A stretch of DNA of 64,000 bases from contig NC_008609.1 of NCBI RefSeq assembly GCF_000015045.1, forward strand, positions 930,001-994,000, in the 5' to 3' direction. This document shows positions 8,669 through 17,358 of the stretch, piece by piece (within the stretch, counting starts at the first letter, position 1; each line of letters opens with the position of its first letter). The position numbers and the translations under genes were made by a program. The stretch comes from Pelobacter propionicus DSM 2379. GTDB lineage: Bacteria; Desulfobacterota; Desulfuromonadia; Geobacterales; Pseudopelobacteraceae. The notes below the pieces were generated by a model that ran no database searches, was not told the origin of the DNA, and worked only from the letters and a program-made list of their open reading frames with translations.

Positions 8669-9367
8669 ATGGAGCTTTTTTTAGAAGGACTCATCAAAGC
8701 CTGGCAACTGCTCACAAGCCTCGACTCCGAGGTCCTGTCGGTTACCCTGCTCTCCCTGAAGGTCTCTGGCCTCGCAACACTGTTCAGCCTGTTGATCGGA
8801 CTCGGCGGTGGAACCGTGGTTGCGTTGACCGATTTTCCCGGCAAACGTATTCTGGTGAGCGTGGTCAATACCGGCATGGGGCTCCCGCCGGTGGTTGTCG
8901 GTCTTTTTGTTACGATACTGATCTGGCGTAACGGCCCTCTCGGTTATCTGGAACTGCTCTACACCCCCGGCGCAATCATCATCGCGCAAACCATCATCGC
9001 CACACCCATTGTCATGGGTATCTCCATCGCCTCCATACAGAACCTGCCCGCCAATCTCCGTTTGCAGATCCTGGCTCTGGGCGCTTCGCGGCTTCAGATG
9101 ACCTGGCTCCTGGTGAAAGAGGCCAAGCTGCCGCTTCTGGCGGCGGTTATGGCCGGGTTTGGCGGTGTCATCTCCGAGGTGGGCGCTTCGATCATGGTGG
9201 GGGGCAACATCAAGGGATATACGCGCGTCCTGACCACGGCGACGGTTATGGAGACCAGTCGCGGCAATTTTGACGTTGCCATCGCGCTCAGTATCATTCT
9301 GCTCGGCCTCTGTTTTGGTATCAACTACGTGCTGACCGCCGTTCAGCAGAGGCAGCGTCCGCGATGA
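8669..9367 (+). CDS. tupB: ABC transporter permease, tungstate (TupB) type
   Basis: The 232-aa inner-membrane protein is hydrophobic with about five or six transmembrane helices. It has the binding-protein-dependent permease loop (ILALGASRLQMTWLLVKEAKLPLL) that contacts the ATPase. Sequence and size fit TupB/WtpB-like permeases of the tungstate/molybdate group. ATG 8669 follows GGAGGAG (8650-8656). The ATPase gene overlaps its stop by 4 nt. The tungsten-enzyme context supports tungstate as substrate, but molybdate or sulfate cannot be excluded from sequence alone. No periplasmic binding-protein gene lies next to it. Confidence 0.8.
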   Translation: MELFLEGLIKAWQLLTSLDSEVLSVTLLSLKVSGLATLFSLLIGLGGGTVVALTDFPGKRILVSVVNTGMGLPPVVVGLFVTILIWRNGPLGYLELLYTPGAIIIAQTIIATPIVMGISIASIQNLPANLRLQILALGASRLQMTWLLVKEAKLPLLAAVMAGFGGVISEVGASIMVGGNIKGYTRVLTTATVMETSRGNFDVAIALSIILLGLCFGINYVLTAVQQRQRPR

Positions 9368-10458
9368 ACGATCAGGATGTATTGATGGAAGTTCGTGACA
9401 TCAGAGTTGTCCGTGGTGGGACGCAGGTGCTGAAGGTTCCTTCGTTCACCCTGGGATGCAATGAAACCGTTGCCCTGATCGGCCCCAATGGAACCGGAAA
9501 GTCAACTTTTCTGCTCACCCTGGCCGGTCTGCTTCCCCTGGCCAGCGGAGAGATCGTCTTCAAACAGCAGGCTGTCATACCCGGCTATGCCTCTACTGCC
9601 TATCGCAGGAGGCTGGCCATGGTTTTCCAGGACCCGTTGCTCTTTGACACCACCGTATTCGAAAACGTTGCCGCTGGATTGAAGCTGCGTCGTCTTCCCA
9701 AGCAGGAGATCCGCGAGCGGGTAACCGCCTGCCTGGACCGTTTCCGTATCGCCCATCTGGCGACCCGCTCGGCAAGCAAGCTTTCAGGGGGGGAGGCCCA
9801 GCGCACCAGTCTGGCCCGCGCCTTTGCCATCGCGCCGGAGGCCATTCTGCTGGACGAGCCTTTTGCTGCCCTGGATGCGCCGGCCCGTCAGGCGCTAAGC
9901 GATGACCTTGAGCAGGTGCTGCACGAGTCCCGCATATCGGCCATCATGACTACCCATGACCAGGCCGAGGCGTTGCGTCTGGCTGATCGCATGGTTGTCA
10001 TGCAGCAGGGGGAAATCATCCAGAATGGCACGCCGACCGAGGTGTTGAGCGCTCCCGCCAATGAATTCGTGGCCTCCTTCGTCGGCATGGAGAACATCTT
10101 TTCCGGGGCTGTCCGCGACGTAGGGCAGGACATGTTTTCACTGGCGGTGGGAGATCATGCCATTCAGGTGCTGGGCGCTGCGAAACGTGGCGAGTCGGCG
10201 GTCATCTGCATCCATCCGGAAAGCGTGACCGTTTCCCTGGATGATCCGGACTCGACCTCAAGCGCCCGTAATATTCTGCCGGCCAGGGTGAGCAAGGTCG
10301 TCCACATGGGGTTGTTTGCCAAGATCTACCTGGACTGCGGATTCAAACTGGTTGCCTCCATCACCAACCAGTCTCTGGAACGTCTGGCGCTCGCGCCGGA
10401 CAAGCGGGTGTTTGCTTCGTTCAAGGCGACTTCAGTGCACCTGTTTCGCAAGGGGTAG
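9364..10458 (+). CDS. ABC transporter ATPase with C-terminal TOBE domain (TupC/ModC type)
   Basis: The 364-aa ATPase energises the permease encoded just before it. Walker A GPNGTGKST is near residue 42, the Q-loop is VFQDPLLF, the signature is KLSGGEAQRTSLARAF, Walker B is AILLDEPFAALD, and the H-loop is TTHDQAEA. Residues from about 250 to the end form a TOBE/MOP-like domain, typical of oxyanion importers such as ModC and TupC, where it can sense intracellular oxyanion. It overlaps the permease by 4 nt (ATGA), so the two are translationally coupled. Import of tungstate for the aldehyde oxidoreductase is the natural reading. Confidence 0.88.
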   Translation: MNDQDVLMEVRDIRVVRGGTQVLKVPSFTLGCNETVALIGPNGTGKSTFLLTLAGLLPLASGEIVFKQQAVIPGYASTAYRRRLAMVFQDPLLFDTTVFENVAAGLKLRRLPKQEIRERVTACLDRFRIAHLATRSASKLSGGEAQRTSLARAFAIAPEAILLDEPFAALDAPARQALSDDLEQVLHESRISAIMTTHDQAEALRLADRMVVMQQGEIIQNGTPTEVLSAPANEFVASFVGMENIFSGAVRDVGQDMFSLAVGDHAIQVLGAAKRGESAVICIHPESVTVSLDDPDSTSSARNILPARVSKVVHMGLFAKIYLDCGFKLVASITNQSLERLALAPDKRVFASFKATSVHLFRKG

Positions 10459-10504
10459 GGGCAGTGATTCTGGATAAATGATCGTTGTGCGTGTTTCAGT
10501 TGTG

Positions 10505-10521
10505 GAACAGAAGTGCTGTTC
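10505..10521. promoter_or_regulatory. GAACAG-N5-CTGTTC palindrome before porin gene
   Basis: A 6-bp inverted repeat with a 5-nt spacer lies about 180 nt upstream of the porin start. Extended with its flanking TGG it matches the TGGAACAG half-sites at 3253-3289. It is a candidate binding site for the same regulator; this is inferred from the repeated motif only. Confidence 0.35.
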
Positions 10522-10701
10522 GACTGACATTTTCTCGATATCTTCCCCGGGAATGCTTCGCGGATGCGTGGATGGGGGAGAGGAAAGGAGTGATGGAAAA
10601 GAAGTTTCTGGACCGTTGTAGATGTAGATTCACGATGTTTCACCACACGTAGGAATATCGGCTTCAAGAATCCAATCTATTGAAGGAGAGGGAGGAAACG
10701 C

Positions 10702-12030
10702 ATGAAAAAACGTACAACACTTGCACTCGGATTATGCATGGCTGCTTCGCTGACGGCAACCAACCCCGCAAGCGCTGCTTTCACGGTGGGCGGTGAGAAC
10801 GGCTGGCAGTTGAGCACGGACGGTATCGTGGATGTCTTCGCAACCTATCACACCACTACAAGGATTAAGAGTGCCGATGCCACAAACCGTGGTATCGCGT
10901 GGCTGGACAACAACACATTCGACGAAACCAACCAGCGATTCGGTATTGGCGTCGGTCTGTTGCCGTCGGTCGTGGCCTTCAACATCAAGGCGCCCACCAC
11001 CAATGGTATCGATTCCACCGTACGTGTCGGCATCTACCCCAGTATTCAGAACGGTAATCAGGGTGGCCCTTCGAACAGGCGCTTTTCGGTAGGCGGCAAC
11101 ATCGACTTCCGTGAAATGTTCTACACCGCCAAGGGCAAGTACGGCGAATTCCTGGCCGGTCGCGCCCTGAACCTGTACCAGGGCAAGAACATCCTCACCG
11201 ACATGACGCTCTTGACCGCCGGTACCGTGGGGGCACGTGACAATACGGTTACCTTGGGCCACATCGGCTTCGGTTACCTGTATACCGGCTTCGGGCCGCA
11301 GATGCGCTACACCACCCCCGAGTTCCTTCCCGGGACCAAGTTCGCCATTGCCATAGGCGAGCCCTACAACATCAGCAGTGAAGGTGGTGACAAGACCAAT
11401 CTGCCCCGCGTGGAGGCCGAACTTTCCTACGCCCAGACCTACAAGAGCGGCGCCAAAGCTCAAGCCTGGCTCTCCGGTATCTACCAGAGGTCAACGCGCA
11501 AAACTTCGGATAATGTAACTGCCGCTACTCTTAATTTAGATGGTACAACAACCCCTGGATCTAGCGTTCCTAATCCTCGTGCTGGCGACCATCTTGAGTC
11601 CATCGGCGGTGCCTATGGCATCGGAGGGGGCTACAAAGGGGTTGAACTGCTCTTCTCCGGCTACGGCGGCAGGGGATTGGGTATGGTCAGTGCCCAGGAC
11701 GGTACGCTGGGGTCTACCGACAGCGCGGGACAGGCCCGTTTGTTCTGGGGTTTCCTGGCTCAGGCTACCTATCAGATCAACCCAACCTGGAAGGTTGGCA
11801 TCAACTATGGGCAGAGCCGGCTTGAAGAGACCGACCAGGATACCATCGATAGAAATAATGGTACCTATGCAGCGGCCAAGAAGCAGGAATCCGGCGTTTT
11901 CAGTGTAACCTACAACCTGAACTCCTTCACCCAGTTCGTGGCTGAATACATCCTTGCCCGCCAGACCTGGCATGACGGCGCACATCAAACGTCCAACCAG
12001 TTCGCCTTCGGCACCATGTTCTACTGGTAG
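10702..12030 (+). CDS. Outer-membrane beta-barrel porin
   Basis: The 442-aa protein begins with a clear Sec signal peptide (MKKRTTLALGLCMAASLTA, cleavage after NPASA about residue 26). It continues as alternating polar/aromatic beta strands and ends in FGTMFYW, the terminal aromatic residue typical of outer-membrane barrels assembled by Bam. Length fits porins of the alginate-export/DUF1302-like group found in Geobacter, but the exact family is not certain. GGAGAGGGAGG precedes the start. It probably gives uptake of a carbon substrate or ion for the oxidation pathway upstream. The palindrome at 10505-10521 may link its control to that pathway. Confidence 0.75.
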   Translation: MKKRTTLALGLCMAASLTATNPASAAFTVGGENGWQLSTDGIVDVFATYHTTTRIKSADATNRGIAWLDNNTFDETNQRFGIGVGLLPSVVAFNIKAPTTNGIDSTVRVGIYPSIQNGNQGGPSNRRFSVGGNIDFREMFYTAKGKYGEFLAGRALNLYQGKNILTDMTLLTAGTVGARDNTVTLGHIGFGYLYTGFGPQMRYTTPEFLPGTKFAIAIGEPYNISSEGGDKTNLPRVEAELSYAQTYKSGAKAQAWLSGIYQRSTRKTSDNVTAATLNLDGTTTPGSSVPNPRAGDHLESIGGAYGIGGGYKGVELLFSGYGGRGLGMVSAQDGTLGSTDSAGQARLFWGFLAQATYQINPTWKVGINYGQSRLEETDQDTIDRNNGTYAAAKKQESGVFSVTYNLNSFTQFVAEYILARQTWHDGAHQTSNQFAFGTMFYW

Positions 12031-12060
12031 GCCCTGACTGCTCAACGAAGAGGAGATTGT

Positions 12061-12333
12061 ATGCCGAAATACGTGATAGAACGTGAAATCCCCGGGGCGG
12101 GCACCATTCCCCCCCAGGATCTGCAGGCAATATCCCAGAAATCCTGCAGTGTCCTTGCCGGGCTCGGCCCCCAGATCCAGTGGGTGCAGAGCTATGTTAC
12201 CGAAAACAAGATTTACTGTATCTACATCGCTCCCAACAAGGAGATGGTGCTTGAACACGCCAAACAGGGCGGTTTCCCCGCCAACAGCGTGTCAGAAGTG
12301 AGTACGATGATCGACCCTACCACCGCTGAATGA
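12061..12333 (+). CDS. DUF4242 family protein
   Basis: The 90-aa cytoplasmic protein starts MPKYVIEREIPGAG and contains QAISQKSC, QIQWVQSYV and HAKQGGFPAN, the conserved blocks of DUF4242. This is a dimeric ferredoxin-like fold; an actinobacterial member has been reported to bind nickel. GAGGAG precedes the ATG. It sits between the porin gene and an AmiS/UreI-like channel gene. No enzymatic role can be assigned. Confidence 0.8.
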   Translation: MPKYVIEREIPGAGTIPPQDLQAISQKSCSVLAGLGPQIQWVQSYVTENKIYCIYIAPNKEMVLEHAKQGGFPANSVSEVSTMIDPTTAE

Positions 12334-12680
12334 TGCAATGTGCTGCTCCCCCACTCCCGGATTTCGACAATGCTGTCGGGCCGGGAGGGGTTTTAAACGG
12401 TTAGGAGGAAGATTTATGACGCTCGCTATACTTGTATTGATCAGTATCATGTGGCTCCCGGCTGGCCTGTTTTTTCTGGGGTACGGTGAGGCCAAGACAT
12501 CCGGCTTTCTCTGTGCTGTCGTGGGCGTGCTCACGGTTGCTGGCGCATTTTTCGAGGCTGCCACCGGCAATGCCTTTGGCGCCGCCCCGCTGTTCGTATT
12601 CGGCGTTCTCTACATGCAGACCGCCCATGCCTTTTTGACCGGAGCGGAAGACCTGCGCACCGTCGGCAACGGCGCCCTAG

Positions 12681-14357
12681 GAGTCTGTCGGGCTTAACGC
12701 ATTCAGCCGTCATCTCCAGGGCGTTTTCAATTGGTTAACCTGCTGTATTTATTGAATAAGTCGTCAGCTTTAGCTTGCGTTTTCTTGGTGTATCCCGTAT
12801 ATTTGTCCGGTAATATCAACTGGTTAGGTATCGGGGTTGACTATGAAATCAAAGTTTATTGAAGTTGACCGGGAAACACCCTATCTGCTCCCGCCATCGC
12901 TGCAGGATTGGCTACCAGAAAAGCACTTGGCCCGGTTTGTGGTCGAAATTGTCGAACAGCTCGACCTGCGCTCTTTGAAAGCTACCTATGCCGGCCGAGG
13001 CTCGCAGCCCTATAACCCTGAGATGCTGGTAGCATTGTTGTTTTACGGTTATGCGACAGGCGTATTCTCCAGCCGGAAGCTTGAGCGCAGCACCTACGAC
13101 TCCGTGGCATTCCGGTTCATAGCGGCAAACAGTCATCCTGACCACGATACCATTGCCACCTTCCGCCGGCGTTTTCTGCCGCAACTGAACAAGCTGTTTG
13201 CCCAGATTCTGCTGATCGCTCATCAGATGGAGGTGCTGAAACTGGGCAACGTTAGTTTGGATGGCAGCAAAATCAAGGCGAACGCCTCCAAGCACAAGGC
13301 GCTGAGCTATGAGCATGCCTGCAAGCTTGAAGAGCAGATCAAGGCTGAGGTTGGCGAACTGCTCAAAAAGGCCGAGGCAGCGGACCGTGCCGATATTCCG
13401 GACGGCATGAACATCCCCGAAGAACTGGAACGTCGGGAAAAGCGTCTTTCCGCCATTGCCGCAGCCAAGGTCGAGATCGAAAAACGAGCCGCTGAGCGCC
13501 ATGCTCGTGAACAGGCCGCTTATGAGAAGAAAGTCGCCGAACGGGCCAAGAAGGAGCAGGCAACGGGCAAGAAGGCCAAGGGGAAAGAGCCGAAACCGCC
13601 CAAATCCGGCCCCACTGCCAAAGATCAGGTCAATCTGACCGATGAAGAGTCGCGGATCATGCCGACCTCCGGTGGCGGATTCGAGCAGACTTACAACGCC
13701 CAGGCCGGTGTGGATACAGCATCAAAGCTCATCGTTTCGGCCCATGTTACCCAGAATCCCAATGACAAACAGGAGCTGACACCGACCCTGGAGAACCTGG
13801 CGGCGCTGCCTGAGAAGCTTGGCAAGGCAACCGATCTGGTAGCTGACAGTGGCTACTTCAGCGAAACCAATGTAACTGCCTGTGAGGAGAACGGGATAAC
13901 TCCCTACATTGCCGTAGACCGGCAGAGTCACAACGTGCCACTGATGGAGCGCTTTGCCGAACCGCCGCCGTTACCCGAAGATGCCGATTCCGTGGCCAGA
14001 ATGAAGCATCGCCTGAAGACACCTTCCGGCAAGGCGATCTACGCCCAGCGAAAAGTCACCTCGGAACCGGTCTTCGGCATCATCAAGGCGGTCATGGGAT
14101 TCAGAAGCTTTCTTCTTCGTGGCTTTGAAGCAGTAAAAGGCGAATGGAACCTCGTCTGCATGGCCTACAACATCAAACGGCTGCATGTCTTGGCCGGATA
14201 GAATGAGAAATAGCGAAAATCAGCCTGTAATAACCGCAGTCATCGCTGAAAGGGCTGAATTAACCAGGTTGCCGGTGGGAAGACGAACACATACGGAACT
14301 TTTTTAATCGGCTTGGCCACAAAAGAGGGCGCCCCTGAGGTCAAGCCCGACAGACTC
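12681..14357 (+). mobile_element. IS1182-family insertion sequence, 1677 bp
   Basis: The element is bounded by 15-bp inverted repeats: GAGTCTGTCGGGCTT at 12681-12695 and its complement at 14343-14357. It is flanked by CTAG on both sides (12677-12680 and 14358-14361), a 4-bp palindromic target duplication. It carries one transposase gene. It interrupts an AmiS/UreI-like gene. Family assignment rests on the transposase. Confidence 0.9.
12843..14201 (+). CDS. IS1182-family DDE transposase
   Basis: The 452-aa transposase has an N-terminal DUF772-like DNA-binding region (MLVALLFYGYATGVFSSRK). The catalytic core has Asp in LDGSKIKANAS, Asp in VADSGYFSE and Glu in EPVFGIIKAVMGFRSF. A Lys/Ala/Glu-rich charged helix (about residues 170-265) separates the first and second acidic residues, common in this family. 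The translation from ATG 12843 is intact, so the element may be active. The first in-frame start is a TTG at 12837 but ATG is favoured. Its only neighbours are the element's inverted repeats. Confidence 0.9.
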   Translation: MKSKFIEVDRETPYLLPPSLQDWLPEKHLARFVVEIVEQLDLRSLKATYAGRGSQPYNPEMLVALLFYGYATGVFSSRKLERSTYDSVAFRFIAANSHPDHDTIATFRRRFLPQLNKLFAQILLIAHQMEVLKLGNVSLDGSKIKANASKHKALSYEHACKLEEQIKAEVGELLKKAEAADRADIPDGMNIPEELERREKRLSAIAAAKVEIEKRAAERHAREQAAYEKKVAERAKKEQATGKKAKGKEPKPPKSGPTAKDQVNLTDEESRIMPTSGGGFEQTYNAQAGVDTASKLIVSAHVTQNPNDKQELTPTLENLAALPEKLGKATDLVADSGYFSETNVTACEENGITPYIAVDRQSHNVPLMERFAEPPPLPEDADSVARMKHRLKTPSGKAIYAQRKVTSEPVFGIIKAVMGFRSFLLRGFEAVKGEWNLVCMAYNIKRLHVLAG

Positions 14358-14701
14358 CTAGTGGTCGCCATCGTCTGCGCGATCTATGCCTATATTTTCG
14401 CCACCGGTGGCGCCGCCAAGCCCGATGGTTCGCTCCTCGTCGCTCCGGTGCCCTATCTGTCCTTCATGTATGTTACCTTTACCGCCATCTGCCTGATGGT
14501 TACCGGCGTGACCTATGGCAAGTTCAGTGGCAAGATCCTGGGACTTACCTTTATTATCCTGACCTTCACCGGTCTTCTTGCTCCGGCGATTGGTCTCATG
14601 GCCTACGGAAAACTGCCCTTCTAGGTGGCGACAGGCCTTCCGTTCCGGGGAGGTGGAATACTGTTGCCGAGTAGAAAACAACTATCCTGAAATGCTGGTC
14701 C

Positions 14702-14730
14702 TGGGGGCGCTTGTGCGCTCCCTTTTTTTG
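14702..14730 (+). terminator. Rho-independent terminator after AmiS-like gene
   Basis: GGGGGCGC-TTGT-GCGCTCCC forms a GC-rich stem allowing G-U pairs and is followed by seven T (14723-14729). It lies about 80 nt after the end of the interrupted channel gene and would end the porin/DUF4242/AmiS-like transcript. Confidence 0.75.
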
Positions 14731-14948
14731 TGAAAACAGCGGTTTCCGCTCTGGCACGGAGGGCGCGATCATGCTACAGTGCGCTGTCCGTCAACCGCGG
14801 GCGAAAACGGTATTCGGCAGGTAGATAGGGGCTCACAGCAAGGCTCAACAACCTTTCGCATTTAAACGTAAGGTTTTGTGTACGCTTCGTATCCCTTTCA
14901 TGCCTGTGGGACGCTGCTGCTCGTGGCTTTACCGCATGTTGTTTTCCT

Positions 14949-15114
14949 ATTAGCGCTTATCTTCAGCTTACTTGAAACCAATGCTCCCCCCTTTGAAAAA
15001 GGGGGACTGGGGGGGATTTGTTGGCGTTGGATTTTGAGGCAAATCCCCCTGAATCCCCCTTTTCCAAAGGGGGACTTTGTACTGTACCGCTACTGGCTGA
15101 AGATCAACGCTAAT
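14949..15114. repeat. MITE-like palindromic repeat, 166 bp
   Basis: The ends are near-perfect 19-bp inverted repeats (ATTAGCGCTTATCTTCAGC at 14949-14967; complement, two mismatches, at 15096-15114). Inside are two long inverted arms, about 14983-15020 and 15040-15077. Each arm is itself built of CCCCCTTT...AAAGGGGG and GGGGGATTTG blocks. The whole can fold into one long hairpin. No protein is encoded. A shorter related copy lies at about 52372-52455. The form suggests a non-autonomous transposable element or REP-like unit. Confidence 0.75.
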
Positions 15115-15161
15115 CGAGTGTTGTTTTGGTGTACGATTATTTTCCTGATGGAGGAGGGTGT

Positions 15162-16010
15162 ATGAAACTGGGTAAAAGGGTTGTGTATAGGGCGCTGTGG
15201 CAGGTAGTGCTCGCGTCGCTGGTGCTTTTGGTTGTAGCTTCCAGTTGCCTGGCCGGCTCTAAGCGGATGCTCTGGGAGAGTCGCGATCAGTTTGTGGCCA
15301 TCGAGAGCTCCGATGCCGTCAAGGGGGGGAACAGGATACCCAACCAGCATCCCGCCGACATACCACGCGAACGTCTGATCGACATCCTCGCTTCCATCCA
15401 GTTGCGCCCCGAGGACAAAAAGGACCCGCCGCTGCCGCTGTTTACCGACAAATCCCTGGAGATTCTGGCGCCCTACCTGGAGGATGCGTTGAAGCAGGCA
15501 AGTCCGGACGAGGACGTGACCTTTGCCATTATCGGGCTGCACCTGGCTCCCATGGGAATGTCCAGGGTTCCCAAGGCAACGGCCGGGCGCCTGTTCTACC
15601 AGGGGGGCAAGCTCAACCTGATCATCGGCAAGGCGCAGTATGAGTTCAACGAGCGCCACGACAGGAGGCTGTACCCCTTTTCTCCCGGCAACCGGGAATA
15701 TGTGGCCGAGGGCGACTGGATGCTGCTTCCCCAGCAGGACCAGCCGGACATGACCATCGTCAGAAAGGACTGGGTCGCTTTTGCCGATACCTGGAAACCT
15801 GCTGTCGTGACGGCGCCGTTGCCGGACAAGGCTACCGGAGTAGGACAGGCCGCTCCCGCTGCCACCCCCTCGGCGATTGACCGGCTGTTCAGCGGCAAGG
15901 CCGGCAAGACGGCCGAGCGGCTGAGCGTACTCAAGGAATTGCGCGACAAGGGGATCATCACCGAAGAAGAGTATCGCGGCAAGCGGCTGACAATCCTGAA
16001 CGAACTGTAG
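15162..16010 (+). CDS. Exported protein with C-terminal SHOCT-like segment
   Basis: The 282-aa protein has a signal peptide or membrane anchor (ALWQVVLASLVLLVVASSCLAG). Its Cys lacks a perfect lipobox. A middle region (about residues 40-215) has no family I recognise. It ends in a short helical SHOCT-like motif, LKELRDKGIITEEEYRGKR, often found at the C-terminus of bacterial membrane or secreted proteins as an oligomerisation element. GGAGGAGGG precedes ATG 15162; an earlier in-frame start would overlap nothing useful. It stands alone between a MITE and a terminator. Confidence 0.7.
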   Translation: MKLGKRVVYRALWQVVLASLVLLVVASSCLAGSKRMLWESRDQFVAIESSDAVKGGNRIPNQHPADIPRERLIDILASIQLRPEDKKDPPLPLFTDKSLEILAPYLEDALKQASPDEDVTFAIIGLHLAPMGMSRVPKATAGRLFYQGGKLNLIIGKAQYEFNERHDRRLYPFSPGNREYVAEGDWMLLPQQDQPDMTIVRKDWVAFADTWKPAVVTAPLPDKATGVGQAAPAATPSAIDRLFSGKAGKTAERLSVLKELRDKGIITEEEYRGKRLTILNEL

Positions 16011-16088
16011 CTGCTGGCCGAAGAACCGGTGACCGGGGCGAAGATACCGCATCCAATGGTCACTGAAATGTAAGCCAGTACCCGCTCC

Positions 16089-16137
16089 AAAACGCCCCCT
16101 GTTCCCTCATATCTGTTGAGGGGGCACGGGGCGTTTT
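16089..16137. terminator. Bidirectional terminator
   Basis: AAAACGCCCC (16089-16098) pairs with GGGGCGTTTT (16128-16137), and an inner CCCTC/GAGGG pair extends the hairpin. It lies between convergent genes ending at 16010 and 16196, and its A/T ends provide a U tract in both directions. Confidence 0.85.
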
Positions 16138-16195
16138 CGTGTCTGAAAGCCGGATCAAGGGCGGCGGCGTGGTTTCGGGATTCCGGGGAAGAGAA

Positions 16196-17260
16196 CTACT
16201 TACGCAGAAACAGCAGGTCGGCGATGACCGGTCGGTGGTCCGAAGCCTCTCCGGTCCCGGTCCGGCAGCCCAGCGCCTTGAAGTGGGAGCTCATCATGAC
16301 GTGGTCGATGCGCATCCAGGAGACGCGCATCCAGGGGAGACGGCGCTGGAGCAGGAAGTGGCCATAGGTGTAACCGTAGCCCCGCCCCCCCTCGGCGAAC
16401 GCGTCGTGGAGTCCGGCGTCCCGCAGGCCGGCGCACACCTGAGACGCGTCGGGTGAGTTGAGGTCTCCGCCGATGATAACGGGTCCCTTCTCCTGGCTGA
16501 TGAACTCCTGTACCATGCGGGCCTGGCTGAGGCGGATAGATACGTTCCGCTCGAAGCGCTGGATCCCTTTCGGCAGGTACCAGGGGCGTTTCCTCGCCGA
16601 ACCGACGGCGGAGAGCCCCTCGCGGGGGGATTCAAAATGGATGTTGTAGAGGGAGACCGGCGTCGAACCTATCTTCACTCTGTAGCGCGCGAAGGTCTTT
16701 TGTTTGCCGGATGGCCGGCTGATCGGCAGGATCTCCGTTTCCTCGAGGGGGAAGCGACTGGCGATCACGAACTGCTCCTGGGAGTGGAAATGCCATTTCG
16801 CGAAGTAGCTTCCCAGCGCTCCCTGCATAACCCCTCCCGCGTCCTGAAACAGCACGATGTCCGGGTTGGCCCGCGCAATGTCGTCTTTAAGCGCTTGTTG
16901 GGCCAGTTTGCCGCGGGAACAGTACTTGACATTCCAGGTCATGACCCTAAGCGGGGTAGCGGTGGACGATCCGTGAGCCTGGCCCCATGGCCAGCAGAAA
17001 CCCATCAGGGGACCGGCAACCCAGGCCACGCAGAGCAGGGGCAACCAGAGCCAGCGTCGGGCGGTCAGGAAGCAGATGATGGAAAAAAAGAGTCCGGGGA
17101 TCAGCCAGATCGCCTGAGGCAGGTAGAGGTTGAAGGCAGTGAACCACCAACGCTCCGGGCCAAACCGGTTGAACAGCGTCAGGGCGACAAGGATCGCCCC
17201 ATAGGCGAGGAGCGGGAGGATGAGCAGAAAAGGCGTTTTGGGGGCTGGTCGGTTGGTCAT
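16196..17260 (-). CDS. Membrane-anchored endonuclease/exonuclease/phosphatase-family protein
   Basis: The 354-aa protein has about three N-terminal transmembrane helices (residues 10-95), then an EEP-fold catalytic domain. Key motifs are MTWNVKYC, IIGGDLNSPD (catalytic Asp/Asn), RIDHVMMS and ASDHRPVIADL (the C-terminal His pair). Proteins of this layout are phosphodiesterases acting on nucleic acids, sphingomyelin-like lipids or inositol phosphates; the substrate here is unknown. The catalytic part probably faces the periplasm. It is transcribed towards the terminator at 16089-16137. The start at 17260 is the only good Met before the first helix. Confidence 0.82.
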   Translation of the reverse strand: MTNRPAPKTPFLLILPLLAYGAILVALTLFNRFGPERWWFTAFNLYLPQAIWLIPGLFFSIICFLTARRWLWLPLLCVAWVAGPLMGFCWPWGQAHGSSTATPLRVMTWNVKYCSRGKLAQQALKDDIARANPDIVLFQDAGGVMQGALGSYFAKWHFHSQEQFVIASRFPLEETEILPISRPSGKQKTFARYRVKIGSTPVSLYNIHFESPREGLSAVGSARKRPWYLPKGIQRFERNVSIRLSQARMVQEFISQEKGPVIIGGDLNSPDASQVCAGLRDAGLHDAFAEGGRGYGYTYGHFLLQRRLPWMRVSWMRIDHVMMSSHFKALGCRTGTGEASDHRPVIADLLFLRK

Positions 17261-17358
17261 GGCATGCCGTCCCGTCCGGGCGTCAGGGGAAGATCGGCAT
17301 CATCGCGGAATTCAGCGAGGTCGATGCGCTCTTTGTGCTGGCCCGGGGTATGTGAAGC

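Larger units (their letters stand above)
12416..14624 (+). pseudogene. AmiS/UreI-type channel gene split by IS element
   Basis: The gene starts at ATG 12416 after AGGAGG and reads 88 codons of a hydrophobic protein (LPAGLFFLGYGEAK, FEAATGNAFGAAPLFVFG) to the insertion at 12680. It resumes at 14362 in the correct frame with VVAIVCAIYAYIFATGG and ends at 14624. Removing 12681-14361 (the IS plus one CTAG) restores an uninterrupted 175-aa protein with about six transmembrane helices. This fits the AmiS/UreI family of short-chain amide or urea channels. The break falls in the loop after AEDLRTVGNGAL. The split copy is almost surely inactive, and the exact junction implies a recent insertion. Confidence 0.85.

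Noticed and set aside
14878-15165. 95-codon frame over the MITE
   Set aside because: Most of it translates the palindromic repeat; no SD.
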